This document shows positions 24,402-33,495 of a stretch of 64,000 nt of DNA, in pieces. Origin of the DNA: Streptosporangium saharense (GTDB lineage Bacteria > Actinomycetota > Actinomycetes > Streptosporangiales > Streptosporangiaceae); contig NZ_JACHJP010000001.1 in the NCBI RefSeq assembly GCF_014203715.1, positions 474,432-538,431 of the forward strand, in the 5' to 3' direction. The translations under genes and the position numbers were made by a program. Under the pieces are notes generated by a model that saw only the letters and a program-made list of their open reading frames with translations, was not told the origin of the DNA and ran no database searches. Each line of letters begins with the position of its first letter. Positions within the stretch are counted from its first letter, which is position 1.

Positions 24402-25967
24402 TCAGCGGCTGACGCGACCGTCGTGGTCCACGTCGGCCAGAGCCTTCTTCTGGGGTACGGCCGCCGCGGGGGCCCCGGAGCCGGGGAGCTTCCCGCTGAA
24501 GGCGTACACCACGGCCGCGGTGGCGATCGCGCCGGTGTTCAGCGCGAGGGCCTTGTCGTTGATGTTGGCGATGGTGTCACACGCCTGGTGGTAGCACCCG
24601 TCATACGGCTTGCCCGCCGTACCGCCGAACAGCCTGGCCTCCTCGGCCGTCTTGATACCCTCGGCGCCGGTGAACAGGCCACCGGAGGGGATGCCGACCG
24701 CGATGAACGGTCCGTAGTCGGAGCGGCCGTCGAAGTCGGTGCCGTTGTGGGGCTGGCGCAGGGTGTCGAAGTACTTCTCGAAGAGCTTCTCGATCTCGGC
24801 GGATCCGGCCGGACCCGCGGGCGCGCCCGTCTGGTCGGAGTCGTCACCGTCGTAGATCTTCAGCGCGTAGTTGGGGGAGGCGACCATGTCGAAGTTGAGG
24901 TACAGCTTGATCTTCGAGCGCTGGGCGTCCGTCAGGGTGTCCACGTAGTGCTGGGAGCCGAGCAGCCCCAGCTCCTCGGCGCTCCACCAGGCGAAACGCA
25001 GCCTGTTGACCGTCGGGATCCTGCCGAGCGCCTCGGCGACCGTGAGGTCGGCCGCGCTGCCCGAACCGTTGTCGTTGATGCCGGGACCGGCGTCCACCGA
25101 GTCGAGGTGCGCGCCGAGCATGACGACCTTGTTCGGGTCGCCCCAGCGCGAGTCGGCGATCACGTTGTGGGTCAGCCGGGTCTCGCTGGTCGTGTCGGTC
25201 TTGACCCGCACGACCGTGTTCGGGGTGGAGGCCAGGTCGGAACCGATGGCGAAGCTCGTCCCCACGACCGGGATGTTCACTCCCGGACCGCCGAGCCTGC
25301 CAAGGACGGTGTCGGTACGGCCCGGCTGCCCCTCGTTGAAGACGATGACCGCGGCTGCGCCCGCGTTCAGGGCGTTGCGCGCCTTGTCCTCGAAGGAACA
25401 GGTGCCACGCTGGACCAGCGCGATGTTGCCCCTGGTGAAACCGGCGAAGTCCGCGGCCTCACAGCCGGAGGTCGAACCGGGCGCCGGGGGCGGCGGCAGC
25501 GACACGTCCACGGCCTGCACGGTCCCGGTGACGTCGCCGGAGCCCGAGTAGGTCATGGTCGCGAACTCACCGAGCGTGGAACTGCCCGGCTCGGTCGGGA
25601 CGTAGGTCCTGGGGTTGGGGGAGATGCGGGCCAGCGACGCTGTCGAGTTCTCGGTGAAGTAGCCGAACTCGAACGGCTGGATCGTGACGTTCCAGCCTGC
25701 CTTGCGTAACTTCCCCGCGACGTAGTCACGGGAGGCGTCATGCCCCTTCGTCCCCGCGGCGCGGGTCCCGTTGTTGGCGTTGGCGATGTTCTGCAGTGCC
25801 TTCAGGTGGTTCTTGACCAAGGGTGCCGTCACCGAGTTGATCAACTGGCTCTGTACGGCGCTCACCCCCGGATCGGCCTGGGCCGAGGGGATCAAGGCGA
25901 GGGGCAGGCCGAAAGCCGTGGTCACGGCGGCGAGCCGGATCGCGTTTCTGCGCAGTTTTGTGCGCAT
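24402..25967 (-). CDS. Secreted M28 aminopeptidase with PA domain
   Basis: 521 residues. A Sec/Tat-like signal (MRTKLRRNAIRLAAV...) ends at AQA-DPG near residue 31. A PA insert spans about 145-255. The M28 zinc ligands are visible: H287 (GAHLDS), D299 (NDNGSG), catalytic Glu/ligand at 331-332 (SAEELG), D360 (NFDMV) and H460 (CYHQACD). The closest type is the Streptomyces griseus/Vibrio-like leucine aminopeptidases, which trim N-terminal residues from extracellular peptides. The C-terminus ends in a short DVDHDGR acidic motif. Monocistronic. Confidence 0.95.
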   Translation of the reverse strand: MRTKLRRNAIRLAAVTTAFGLPLALIPSAQADPGVSAVQSQLINSVTAPLVKNHLKALQNIANANNGTRAAGTKGHDASRDYVAGKLRKAGWNVTIQPFEFGYFTENSTASLARISPNPRTYVPTEPGSSTLGEFATMTYSGSGDVTGTVQAVDVSLPPPPAPGSTSGCEAADFAGFTRGNIALVQRGTCSFEDKARNALNAGAAAVIVFNEGQPGRTDTVLGRLGGPGVNIPVVGTSFAIGSDLASTPNTVVRVKTDTTSETRLTHNVIADSRWGDPNKVVMLGAHLDSVDAGPGINDNGSGSAADLTVAEALGRIPTVNRLRFAWWSAEELGLLGSQHYVDTLTDAQRSKIKLYLNFDMVASPNYALKIYDGDDSDQTGAPAGPAGSAEIEKLFEKYFDTLRQPHNGTDFDGRSDYGPFIAVGIPSGGLFTGAEGIKTAEEARLFGGTAGKPYDGCYHQACDTIANINDKALALNTGAIATAAVVYAFSGKLPGSGAPAAAVPQKKALADVDHDGRVSR

Positions 25968-26009
25968 TGGACTCCTCCACTGCTCTGAATTACGGAGAAA
26001 TCTCCTGAC

Positions 26010-26039
26010 GTGTCACCGGTGGAAATCGCAACGTGACAC
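26010..26039. promoter_or_regulatory. Spaced inverted repeat upstream of M28 peptidase gene
   Basis: GTGTCAC (26010-26016) and GTGACAC (26033-26039) form a 7-bp-arm inverted repeat separated by 16 bp, 43-72 bp upstream of the M28 peptidase start. Regulator unknown; could be an operator or chance. Confidence 0.3.
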
Positions 26040-26131
26040 TGAACGGAACCTAACCGTCTGACGGCTTTTGGGAAAGAGGCTTTTTTTCCGGAAGGCGCGC
26101 GGGGGATTTTTCCACGCGTCCTTAGGGTCCG

Positions 26132-26521
26132 TCAGTCGTCGTGGAAGTCGCCGGGGTTGCAGTAGTCGATCTGGCTCGTCGTGCTGAAGGGGCCGTTGAC
26201 GATCTTCCTGACGAACCGCCCGGTCTCCAGGACCTCCTCGGCGGAGGCCTCGTAGGTGAACTCCTGCCCGGGCTGCAGCCGCCGGTCGCCGACGAGGATC
26301 GGCCTGTTGACCCGGTAGATCGGCGCCCACGGGCAGCAGTAGTAGTGGTAGTTCAGCACCGAGACGTCGCCGCGTTCGATCCCGTCGTTGATGTCCTCCT
26401 GGAAGAGCAGCGTCTGGGCCGGGTTGGGGTCGTGCCGCCACAGCTCGCTGATCGACTCCCGGGCGCGGGGGTCGTTCGTCCACCGGCTCAGCGTCTTGCG
26501 GTCGGTCAGGCCAGGCACCAC
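26132..26521 (-). CDS. Unrecognised protein, second gene of a coupled pair
   Basis: 129 residues from GTG 26521 (or GTG 26518), overlapping the end of the upstream gene in another frame. I do not recognise the family. The body is soluble and beta-rich: FQEDINDGIERGDVSVLNYHYYC, then APIYRVNRPILVG and PGQEFTYEASAEEVLETGRF. It has a CC pair and a third Cys near the C-terminus (YCNPGDFHDD). High third-position GC supports coding. The overlap implies translational coupling and perhaps a complex with the upstream product. Confidence 0.6.
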   Translation of the reverse strand: MVPGLTDRKTLSRWTNDPRARESISELWRHDPNPAQTLLFQEDINDGIERGDVSVLNYHYYCCPWAPIYRVNRPILVGDRRLQPGQEFTYEASAEEVLETGRFVRKIVNGPFSTTSQIDYCNPGDFHDD

Positions 26522-27225
26522 GGGTCGAAGCCGGGCTGCCCCGGCCTCGGCAGCTTCCTGTGCCGCCGCGGCGGTTCCTGCGGGGAGCCGTACGTCCTGA
26601 GGAGGGTGGGCATCGCCACCAGTTGTCCCAGGTGGTGGTAGGTCCCGAGGACGCCGCGCAGCCGTTCCTCGATCAGCTCGTGCAGCCGCGCGTCGACGCC
26701 GGGGGAGTACATGTTGACCGCGTAGTCCGCGGCGGTCGCGGCCTGGGCGGCGAGCTGCCGCAGCCGGTCGCGGTCGGCGAGCCGAGTCTGGGGGACGCCC
26801 GCCTGTTCGAGCAGGCCGAGCGCCAGTTCGGCGTGCTCCCTGATCGCGGCGCTCGCGGCGATCATCGCTTCGAGGTGGGCACTCGGGCAGGGCTGGACCT
26901 CGACCCAGCCGGGCAGGTCGGCGGGGAGCGCGCGTGGGTCGGCGATCCTGAACCCGGGGTTGGCGGCGGCCTGACGGGCCAGCGACAGCCACCCCTCGAC
27001 CTGGCCGAAGAAGGCCCACACCTGCTCGGCGGTGACCTGCGGCAGGTAGCCGACCGTCCTGGTGTCCGCGTGGTAGTCCGCCTCGATCATCTTGTCGCCG
27101 AGCGTCTGCAGCACGAACGCGTTCCAGGCGTAGAGCTGCTGGGCGGCGACGGCCTCGGGGGCGCTCCACGGGTCGATCCCCTCGGCCGCCATGCTCCTGC
27201 GCAGGACCTCGGCCTCGTCGAGCAC
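26506..27225 (-). CDS. Unrecognised helical protein, first gene of a coupled pair
   Basis: 239 residues from a GTG at 27225; ATG 27192 is an alternative. It is not a family I know. The sequence is almost entirely amphipathic helix, with LYAWNAFVLQTLGDKMIEADYHA, VTAEQVWAFFGQVEGWLSLARQA and HLEAMIAASAAIREHAELALGLLEQAG as landmarks. The Arg/Pro-rich tail ends GFDPWCLA. No signal peptide or membrane segment. An A+T-rich promoter-like stretch lies upstream. Its stop is embedded in the start region of the next gene. Confidence 0.6.
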   Translation of the reverse strand: MLDEAEVLRRSMAAEGIDPWSAPEAVAAQQLYAWNAFVLQTLGDKMIEADYHADTRTVGYLPQVTAEQVWAFFGQVEGWLSLARQAAANPGFRIADPRALPADLPGWVEVQPCPSAHLEAMIAASAAIREHAELALGLLEQAGVPQTRLADRDRLRQLAAQAATAADYAVNMYSPGVDARLHELIEERLRGVLGTYHHLGQLVAMPTLLRTYGSPQEPPRRHRKLPRPGQPGFDPWCLA

Positions 27226-27555
27226 CTGGTAGACGCCGATCCCCGCCTGTTCGCTTGATATATCGGGATTTTTGGTATTTTGTTGGGTCGTCGCACCTCG
27301 CGGTAATTACGGCGGCCCGGTATTCGTGATTTCGGCACCACCCGATGGATTTTCGGCCCGCCGTACCGCTGGAAAAGGCCGGGACTCACCCGCGCGTGCG
27401 TGCGGGTAGTGGCCGGCGCCGGGCAGGGGTTTCCGACCGGTACGGCGGGGCCGGAGCCCAGGCGCGTGATCAGCGCGGCGATCTCGTGGGAAAGAAGGCG
27501 AAGAGCAGCGCTCTCTGTTTGTTCAGGGGATCTCGTTGGGGTTGGATGTCGTGTC
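27226..27555. promoter_or_regulatory. Divergent promoter region
   Basis: 330 bp between the unknown gene pair and the pentapeptide-repeat gene. 27255-27292 is conspicuously A+T-rich (TGATATATCGGGATTTTTGG, then TATTTTG) in a >70% GC setting and probably holds the leftward promoter. The rest shows no clear ORF, although the rightward frame is open back to 27400 without a convincing start. Confidence 0.45.
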
Positions 27556-28254
27556 ATGGACGTCACGGAGTTGCTCACGACCCAGCGGGACCTGGAGGGG
27601 CTGGACCTCTCGGACATGGCGTTGACCGACGTGCTGGCGGCCGAGCCGTACAGGCTCGTCAACTGTGACCTGAGACGGGCGGACCTGAGCGAGGCCGTCC
27701 TCGTGGGGTGTGTCTTCGACCGGTGCGCGCTCGACGGCGCCGACTTCCGGGGCGCCGACCTCGACGGCGCGCGGTTCGACGGCGGAGGCGGGGCGGACCT
27801 CAGGTTCCTCAATGCCGAGCTGACCGACGCGGTCTTCACCAACGTCGACCTGTCGAACGCCCGCTTCGGCAACGCCCTGCTGGCCGACGTGAGCTTCACC
27901 GGCTGCCGCATGATCGGTGCGAGCCTCACCGGGACCCGGGGGACCTCGTTCACCGTCTCGCGCTCCAACCTCACCCTGGCCGACGTGTCCGGCTGCTCCT
28001 TCAGGAAGCAGGAGATCGAGGGCGTACGGTTCGACGAGGCCAACCTGTCGGGCTGCGACTTCACCGACGCGGTCCTCACCGACTGCCGGATCATCAGGGC
28101 ACGGCTGGTCGGCACCACGTTCACCAGGACCGACCTGCGGGGAACCGACCTCGGCCAGCCCGACGACCGCGACCTACGCACCCTCACCGGCGCGATCATC
28201 ACCTCGGCCCAGGCGGCGGCCATCCTCACCGACAGGGGCCTGACGGTGCTCTAG
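27556..28254 (+). CDS. Pentapeptide-repeat protein
   Basis: 232 residues; ATG 27556. From about residue 35 it has the A(D/N)LXX-type five-residue periodicity (CDLRRADLSEAVLVGC, GADFRGADLDGARF, TDAVFTNVDLSNARFGNALL, FDEANLSGCDFTDAVL), giving a right-handed quadrilateral beta-helix of perhaps eight coils. Some pentapeptide proteins mimic DNA and protect gyrase from quinolones, but many have no known target. Nothing here singles out gyrase. Confidence 0.9.
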   Translation: MDVTELLTTQRDLEGLDLSDMALTDVLAAEPYRLVNCDLRRADLSEAVLVGCVFDRCALDGADFRGADLDGARFDGGGGADLRFLNAELTDAVFTNVDLSNARFGNALLADVSFTGCRMIGASLTGTRGTSFTVSRSNLTLADVSGCSFRKQEIEGVRFDEANLSGCDFTDAVLTDCRIIRARLVGTTFTRTDLRGTDLGQPDDRDLRTLTGAIITSAQAAAILTDRGLTVL

Positions 28255-28256
28255 CG

Positions 28257-28307
28257 CCTCAGGACTGCGGGGCCTGGGCGTTTCCTCAGCCCTGCGGGGC
28301 CTGAGCG
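28257..28307. repeat. 24-bp imperfect direct repeat at the end of tatA-like gene
   Basis: CCTCAGGACTGCGGGGCCTG (from 28257) is repeated as CCTCAGCCCTGCGGGGCCTG (from 28284), 27 bp apart; each copy is 24 bp. The second copy covers the last codons and stop of the TatA gene. It looks like a local 3'-end duplication. Confidence 0.6.
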
Positions 28308-28525
28308 CGCAGCCTCGCGGCCTGCTCCTCAAGCAGCCGCGCCTGCTCCTCAAGCGACCGGGCCTGCGGCTCGTCGTCGTCCTCCCGGAGCTTGCCGGTC
28401 TCGGCCTTGAACACCCGCAGGGACCGGCCGATGGACCGGGCCATGTCCGGCAGCTTCTTCGACCCGAAGAGGACCACCAGAACAAGAACGATGATGAGGA
28501 TCTCCCCGGCCCCCAGATCAGCCAT
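28286..28525 (-). CDS. tatA: Twin-arginine translocase subunit TatA/E
   Basis: 79 residues. The N-terminus [40 protein letters not shown] has the single membrane helix, the FG hinge and the KLPD amphipathic helix typical of TatA. The tail is a charged coiled-coil-like segment of [15 protein letters not shown] repeats. TatA oligomers form the pore/thinning element for folded-protein export. No tatB or tatC beside it, so this is probably an extra or isolated TatA/E copy. Confidence 0.93.
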   Translation of the reverse strand: MADLGAGEILIIVLVLVVLFGSKKLPDMARSIGRSLRVFKAETGKLREDDDEPQARSLEEQARLLEEQAARLRAQAPQG

Positions 28526-28608
28526 GACACACCCCTACCCGTCACCTGGAAACAACTGTTCACCCCCGATCGTACGCACACCCCCGGATGCCCCCGTCCC
28601 GAGCCCTC

Positions 28609-30054
28609 TCACGGCAGGAGCGCATAGCCGTACAGCGAGCCGGTAGGTCCTGAACCGAGCTGGCGCAGCCGCCGCGCCGAGAGGCCCGGATACGACCCCT
28701 CGTGTACGGCGCCGCCGAGGAGGACGACCGTGCCGTGGTCGGGGGAGCCCACCAGGAGGTCGTCGAGGGCGCCGTCCGCCCGCCTGAGCGGGGCCAGGGC
28801 GGCGCCGAAGCCGTCGCGTCCGTGTGGGATGAGGACGTTGTGGTTGCTGGTCAGGCCACCGGAGCGGGTGCCCGCGAGCACCTGGACCGCGCTCTCGCCC
28901 GGCGCCCCGACGGCCAGGTCGTCGTCCCCGTCCCCGTTGAAGTCCCCGGCCGCGAGCGCGGTGCCGAACCGGTCGGCGTAGCGCGCCTGGCCCACGACGC
29001 CCCGGGTGTTCTGGGTCCACATCTCACTGCCGAGCGCGCTCAGCCCCCGGCGCGAGCCGTACAGCACGTTGACCGCGCCCGCGCCGTAGTCAAGGGCCCG
29101 CACATTCGCGTCCAGGTCCTCGCCCGGCACGCCGATCGCCAGGTCGTCGCGGCCGTCGGCGTTGAAGTCACCGGTCGCCAGGGCGGCGCCGAAGTGGTCC
29201 CACTTCTCCGCCGAGCCCTTCACGTTCGGGCTGTCCTGGGTGTAGAGGCCCGCCTGCCGCGCGGCGAGGTCCAGGATCGTCACGGACCCGGCCCCCGAGC
29301 GCGGCCCGCCGTCCCCCGGCGCGCCGACCGCCACCTCGTCCCTGCCGTCGCCGTCGAAGTCCCCGGTGGCGACCACCGCCCCGAACTCGTCGGTGCTCAG
29401 CGCGTCCTGGGCGATCCACGGACTCGCCTTGCCGAGCGTGTACGGCCCGCGCCCCCTGACCCCGTAGACGCCGATCCCACCCCCAACCCCGAGACCGGGA
29501 GCCCCGATGACCAGTTCGTCGGCCTTGTCCCCGTCGAGCTGCCCGGCCGCGAGCGCGGCGCCGAACCGGTCACCCGCGGCCCGCCGCCCGAACCCCGTGA
29601 CGTCCAGCACCTTCCCGGGCCGCAGCCCCCGGGACGAGCCGTGGAACAGGTGCACCACCCCGTTCCCGTCCGCCCCCGGCTTCCTGGCGCCGAGGAACTC
29701 CTCCGACGCCCCCACGGCCAGATCGGCACACCCGTCCCCGTCGAAGTCCCCGGCCGCGACCGCCGAGCCGAACGCGTCCCCGGTCTCGGGCGCGTCCCGG
29801 CCCTCCTGGGACAGCCTCTCGGTCCTGCCGGTGCCGTACCTGACGGTCACCTCACCGGCACGGAAAACCCCACCAACCGTGGCGTACGGCGCGGCGACCA
29901 CGGTGTCCGGATGGCCGTCGGCGTCGAAGTCGGAGGCGACCCCCGAACATCCCGAGGCACTGGCACCGGCCGGAGACAGGAAGGAGGCGACAAGAGCGGA
30001 AACGAGAAGGACGCTCATAGGTCGAACGGTCCCCGCCCAGGACCACGAACGCAT
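28609..30054 (-). CDS. Secreted seven-bladed FG-GAP (integrin-alpha-like) propeller protein
   Basis: 481 residues. Signal peptide ends near SPAGASAS-GC; an internal ATG at residue 13 (MSVLLVSAL) may be the start. Seven FG-GAP repeats follow, most with a Ca-binding DxDxDGxxD loop (FGSAVAAGDFDGDGCADLAVGA, FGAVVATGDFDGDGRDEVAVGAPG and others). The last blade has a degenerate loop. Such proteins are extracellular beta-propellers that bind calcium and probably ligand or polymer. Divergent from the metallopeptidase gene. Confidence 0.93.
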   Translation of the reverse strand: MRSWSWAGTVRPMSVLLVSALVASFLSPAGASASGCSGVASDFDADGHPDTVVAAPYATVGGVFRAGEVTVRYGTGRTERLSQEGRDAPETGDAFGSAVAAGDFDGDGCADLAVGASEEFLGARKPGADGNGVVHLFHGSSRGLRPGKVLDVTGFGRRAAGDRFGAALAAGQLDGDKADELVIGAPGLGVGGGIGVYGVRGRGPYTLGKASPWIAQDALSTDEFGAVVATGDFDGDGRDEVAVGAPGDGGPRSGAGSVTILDLAARQAGLYTQDSPNVKGSAEKWDHFGAALATGDFNADGRDDLAIGVPGEDLDANVRALDYGAGAVNVLYGSRRGLSALGSEMWTQNTRGVVGQARYADRFGTALAAGDFNGDGDDDLAVGAPGESAVQVLAGTRSGGLTSNHNVLIPHGRDGFGAALAPLRRADGALDDLLVGSPDHGTVVLLGGAVHEGSYPGLSARRLRQLGSGPTGSLYGYALLP

Positions 30055-30188
30055 GAAATCCGCATGACCGGCTCACGTAGGGAACATGCCGACCTGGGAA
30101 AACGGGACATGCCGGGCGGGCTTCCTTGCCGTGGGGATCGGGGAGACAATGAGGCCGCGTAGACCCCCGGCCAGAGAGAGCGGCTCCG

Positions 30189-31082
30189 ATGGACTTTCGC
30201 GACGACGTGGACCTCGACGCCTCCCAGGTTGAGGACGTTGGCGGTGGCGGCGGTGGATTCCTTGGGGGCGGGGGCCTCATGGTCGGCGGCGGTGTCGTCG
30301 GGGTGATCGTGCTGGTGGTCGCGGCGCTGTTCTTCGGGGTCAACCCGGCCGCCCTGCTCGGTGGTGGCGACGGGGGCGCTCAGCGTCCCGCCGCCCCCGG
30401 TTCCGACCTGGGCGCCCAGTGCCGCAAGGGCAGCGACGCCGACCAGTCGGAGAAGTGCCGCGTGGTCGGCGTGGTCAACAGTGTGCAGGCCTACTGGCGT
30501 GAGGCGTTCACCGAACGCGGCAAGGGCGCCTACCGCAACGCCAGGACCATCCTGTTCACCGGGGGAGTGAACACCGGCTGCGGCCAGGCCAGCTCGGCGG
30601 TCGGCCCGTTCTACTGCCCCGCCGACAGCCGCGTCTATCTCGACCTGGGCTTCTTCACCGACCTTGAGAGCCGCTTCGGCGCCAGGGGAGGTCCGTTCGC
30701 CCAGGCTTATGTGATCGCCCACGAGTACGGCCACCACGTGCAGAACCTGATCGGCACCTCACGCCGGGTCGGCAACGACCGGCAGGGGGCAGAGAGCGCC
30801 TCGGTCAGACTGGAGCTGCAGGCGGACTGCTACGCGGGGGTGTGGGCCAAACACGCCGTGGAGACCGGCTTCTACGCAGCTCCGTTCACTTCCGCCGACA
30901 TCCAGGAGGCCCTGGACGCGGCGGCCGCCGTCGGCGACGACAGGATCCAGCAACGCACCCAGGGCAGAGTGGACCCCGAAGGCTGGACCCACGGCAGCGC
31001 CGCCCAACGCGTCAAGTGGTTCACCACCGGCTACCAAACCGGTTCCCCCTCCCGCTGCGACACCTTCTCCGGCGCCATCTGA
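30189..31082 (+). CDS. YpfJ-like neutral zinc metallopeptidase, membrane-anchored
   Basis: 297 residues. N-terminal 28 residues Gly-rich and acidic, then a single membrane helix (~32-55) and an extracytoplasmic domain. HEYGHH at 178-183 is the zinc/catalytic motif, and the downstream [12 protein letters not shown] supplies the third ligand. [17 protein letters not shown] is also typical of the YpfJ/UPF0323 metallopeptidase family. Physiological substrate unknown. The promoter region is shared with the divergent FG-GAP gene. Confidence 0.93.
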   Translation: MDFRDDVDLDASQVEDVGGGGGGFLGGGGLMVGGGVVGVIVLVVAALFFGVNPAALLGGGDGGAQRPAAPGSDLGAQCRKGSDADQSEKCRVVGVVNSVQAYWREAFTERGKGAYRNARTILFTGGVNTGCGQASSAVGPFYCPADSRVYLDLGFFTDLESRFGARGGPFAQAYVIAHEYGHHVQNLIGTSRRVGNDRQGAESASVRLELQADCYAGVWAKHAVETGFYAAPFTSADIQEALDAAAAVGDDRIQQRTQGRVDPEGWTHGSAAQRVKWFTTGYQTGSPSRCDTFSGAI

Positions 31083-31162
31083 GTTCCCCCGAGCCACTGC
31101 CCTGCTGTCCAGGTGCGGAGATACCGCTGGCTGGGTTTGTCACAAGTTGCTTGCGAGACATG

Positions 31163-31558
31163 TCATGACAAGGGGTGATCGTCAGTCCGCGCCGTGGCGG
31201 CCAGCTCGGTGAGGTCCAGTCCGGCGGTGAGCCTGCCGAACGCCCCTTTCTGCCAGCGATCCAGCATCGGCTGCAACAGCGGCCGAAGCCACAGGTAATC
31301 CTCGGCGGTGACCAGGTGCTGGGTTCCCCGGAGCAGCGTCGCGCGCACCACCTCGCGCCGGTACAGCAGCCGGGTCAGATCATCGAGACGGAAGGTCGTG
31401 ATCCGGTTCCACAGCCCGATGTACGGCGGGTCGGGATCCTGGGCCTGTAGCCCGACGAGGCGTTCGATCATGTCGAGCGCGGGCACGTCAGCCCGGCGCA
31501 GGAGCGACTGCCGTTCCAACGTCGCCCGGTTGAGGCTTCGGCGGGTCAGGATCGTCAT
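31163..31558 (-). pseudogene. Truncated winged-helix (AlkZ/HTH_42-like) DNA-binding protein gene
   Basis: 131 residues from ATG 31558. The N-terminus is characteristic of the actinobacterial winged-helix/AlkZ-like family: LTRRSLNRATLERQSLLRR, IERLVGLQAQDPDPPYIGLWNRITTF, VRATLLRGTQHLVTAEDYLWLRPLLQP, FGRLTAGLDLTELAATAR. Members usually run to 350-400 residues. Here the frame stops right after the first third (TDDHPLS), so two thirds of the protein are missing. The break lies at the palindrome TGTCATGACA (31161-31170). Either a deletion remnant or, less likely, a functional stub. Confidence 0.75.
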
Positions 31559-31615
31559 AACGTCCCCCAAGGGAGTCGGTAGTAACCGGTCGTCTGGTCG
31601 ATGCGGGTCCCACGA

Positions 31616-32590
31616 TCAGGCTTGTGAGTCCGCCTGCGGCCACGCGGCACGCTGGAGGCGGGCGGTCAGTGTGCGGAGGTGCTCCAGCAACTCAGGTGGC
31701 TCGTGGACGTCGAACTCGAAGCCGAACGCGGCCACCCACACCGCGAGATGGTCGAGGCTGTCCGAGCCGATGCGCAGGGTGCAGGTGTTCTCGTCGAGGG
31801 GTTCCACGATGCCGAGGGTGGGAGGAACCTCTTCGGCCACTTCCCGGGCCGAGCCGTACATGGTGAGCACGGCCTGGTAGCGGTGGCGGTCCGTGGTCAT
31901 GTCCCTGGCGAAGTAGCCGGCCAGGTCCTCGCTGGGGAGCGGTCTCGGGGTGAACCGGGGCCCGAGAGGGCTGCGTAGGGACAGTCTGTCGACTCGGAAC
32001 GTCCGCCAGTCCGACCTCGCGGTGTCCCAGCCGAAGAGATACCACCGCCTTACGCCGGTGATCAGCCGGTACGGTTCCACGTCCCGCACCGTCTCCGAGC
32101 CGTCACTTGAGACGTAGTCGAACCGCAGCCGTCCGTGGTCACGCACCGCGGAGGCGATCACGGTCAGCGTCGACGGATCGACCGTGGGACCGGCCGTCGG
32201 CATGGTCACCAGTGCCGAGCTGAGCGTGTTCACCTGGTGGCGCAGCCGTGCGGGCAGCAGCTGGTCCAGCTTGGCCAATGCCCGTACGGAGGTCTCGGCG
32301 ATGCCCGCGACCGCACCACCGGCCGCCGTCCGCAGCCCGACCGCCACCGCGACCGCCTCTTCGTTGTCGAGCAGCAACGGGGGCATCGAGGCACCGGGCC
32401 CCAGTTGGTAACCGCCGCCGACGCCGCCGATCGCGTTGATCGGGTAACCCAGGACCCGCAGTTTGTCGACATCGCGACGTACGGTCCGCGGGCTCACCCC
32501 GAGACGCTCGGCCAACTCCGTTCCCGACCAGTCCCGATGGGCCTGCAGCAACGTCAGCAGACGGAGCAGACGAGCGGAGGTCTCCAACAT
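31616..32590 (-). CDS. YafY-type WYL-domain transcriptional regulator
   Basis: 324 residues. N-terminal HTH: RLLRLLTLLQAHRDWSGTELAERLGVSPRTVRRDVDKLRVLGYPI, with the wing GGGYQLGPG. A WYL domain occupies about 140-230 (LRFDYVSSDGSETVRDVEPYRLITGVRRWYLFGWDTARSDWRTFRVDRL), followed by a WCX-type C-terminal domain. WYL regulators bind ligands including nucleic-acid fragments. Divergent from the NmrA-like oxidoreductase gene with an 80-bp spacer, so that gene is the likely target. Confidence 0.93.
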   Translation of the reverse strand: MLETSARLLRLLTLLQAHRDWSGTELAERLGVSPRTVRRDVDKLRVLGYPINAIGGVGGGYQLGPGASMPPLLLDNEEAVAVAVGLRTAAGGAVAGIAETSVRALAKLDQLLPARLRHQVNTLSSALVTMPTAGPTVDPSTLTVIASAVRDHGRLRFDYVSSDGSETVRDVEPYRLITGVRRWYLFGWDTARSDWRTFRVDRLSLRSPLGPRFTPRPLPSEDLAGYFARDMTTDRHRYQAVLTMYGSAREVAEEVPPTLGIVEPLDENTCTLRIGSDSLDHLAVWVAAFGFEFDVHEPPELLEHLRTLTARLQRAAWPQADSQA

Positions 32591-32670
32591 ACGACGATCG
32601 TCGCACCGCTCGCGGACAGGAGCTGACCGCGATTCCTCCTAGCGTCTGTGCCACAACGAAAGGAATCACC

Positions 32671-33495
32671 ATGACCATCCTTGTGGCCGGTGCCACCGGC
32701 AATGTCGGACGCCCCCTCGTTGAACAACTGCTAGCGGCCGGACACCGTGTCCGTGCCCTCACCCGCAACCCGGCGAAGGCGAACCTTCCTGCGGGCGCCG
32801 AGGTGGTCGCCGGCAATCTGGCCGAGACCGCGAGCCTGTCCACTGCTTTCTCCGGCATCAGCGCGGCGCACCTGATCAGCTTCAACGGGGAGGACTTCTC
32901 ACCGCTGACCAACGGTCCGGAAATCGCCGACCTGGCGAAGAAGGCCGGGGTACGCAAGGTGACGGTGCTCAAGGGAGAGGTGACGAAGAGCCCGTTGGAG
33001 GAGGCCGTCGAGGCCAGCGGCCTGGAGTGGACGCACCTGTCGCCGGTGGAGTTCATGTCCAACGCCCTGGAGTGGGCGGAGTCCGTGCGAACCGAAGGCG
33101 TCGTCCGCGAGGCGTTCGCCGAGGCCAGGAGCGCGATGGTCCACGAGGCGGACATCGCCTCGGTCGCCGCGACCGCGCTGACCGCCGACGGCCACGAGGG
33201 CCAGGAATACTGGATCACCGGGCCGGAGGCGTTGACCCCGCCGGAGAAGGTGCGCACGATCGGCGAGGTCCTCGGTCGCGATGTGCGCTACATCGAACTC
33301 ACCAGGGACGAGATCGTCGAGCAGTGGCGCCAGACCGGCTTCTCCGACGAGGACATCGAGTTCTTCCTGACCATGCGGACCAACCCGCCGCAGGCCGGCT
33401 ACACCGTGCTTCCCACCGTGGAGAAGGTCACCGGCAGGCCGGCCCGAACCTTCGCGCAGTGGGTACAGGAGAACGCCGCGGCCTTCGGCACCTGA
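32671..33495 (+). CDS. NmrA-like NAD(P)-binding SDR protein
   Basis: 274 residues. Rossmann glycine motif MTILVAGATGNVGRPLVEQLL, followed by RALTRNPAKANLPAGAEVVAGNLAETASL typical of the atypical NmrA/azoreductase-like SDRs. No YxxxK catalytic pair is obvious, as expected for this subgroup. C-terminal half has the family motif VHEADIASVAATALTADGHEGQEYWITGPE. Possibly a quinone/azo reductase or redox sensor. Under control of the adjacent WYL regulator by position. Confidence 0.92.
   Translation: MTILVAGATGNVGRPLVEQLLAAGHRVRALTRNPAKANLPAGAEVVAGNLAETASLSTAFSGISAAHLISFNGEDFSPLTNGPEIADLAKKAGVRKVTVLKGEVTKSPLEEAVEASGLEWTHLSPVEFMSNALEWAESVRTEGVVREAFAEARSAMVHEADIASVAATALTADGHEGQEYWITGPEALTPPEKVRTIGEVLGRDVRYIELTRDEIVEQWRQTGFSDEDIEFFLTMRTNPPQAGYTVLPTVEKVTGRPARTFAQWVQENAAAFGT

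Noticed and set aside
23346..25709. 787-codon rightward frame across sigma factor and peptidase
   Set aside because: Antisense to M28 zinc motifs and out of frame with the sigma factor; low-complexity product.
26132..27225. Single gene broken by a frameshift
   Set aside because: The first frame ends in its own tail (GFDPWCLA) and the second has GTG starts just before; the folds differ. Overlapping separate genes is simpler, though a shift cannot be fully excluded.
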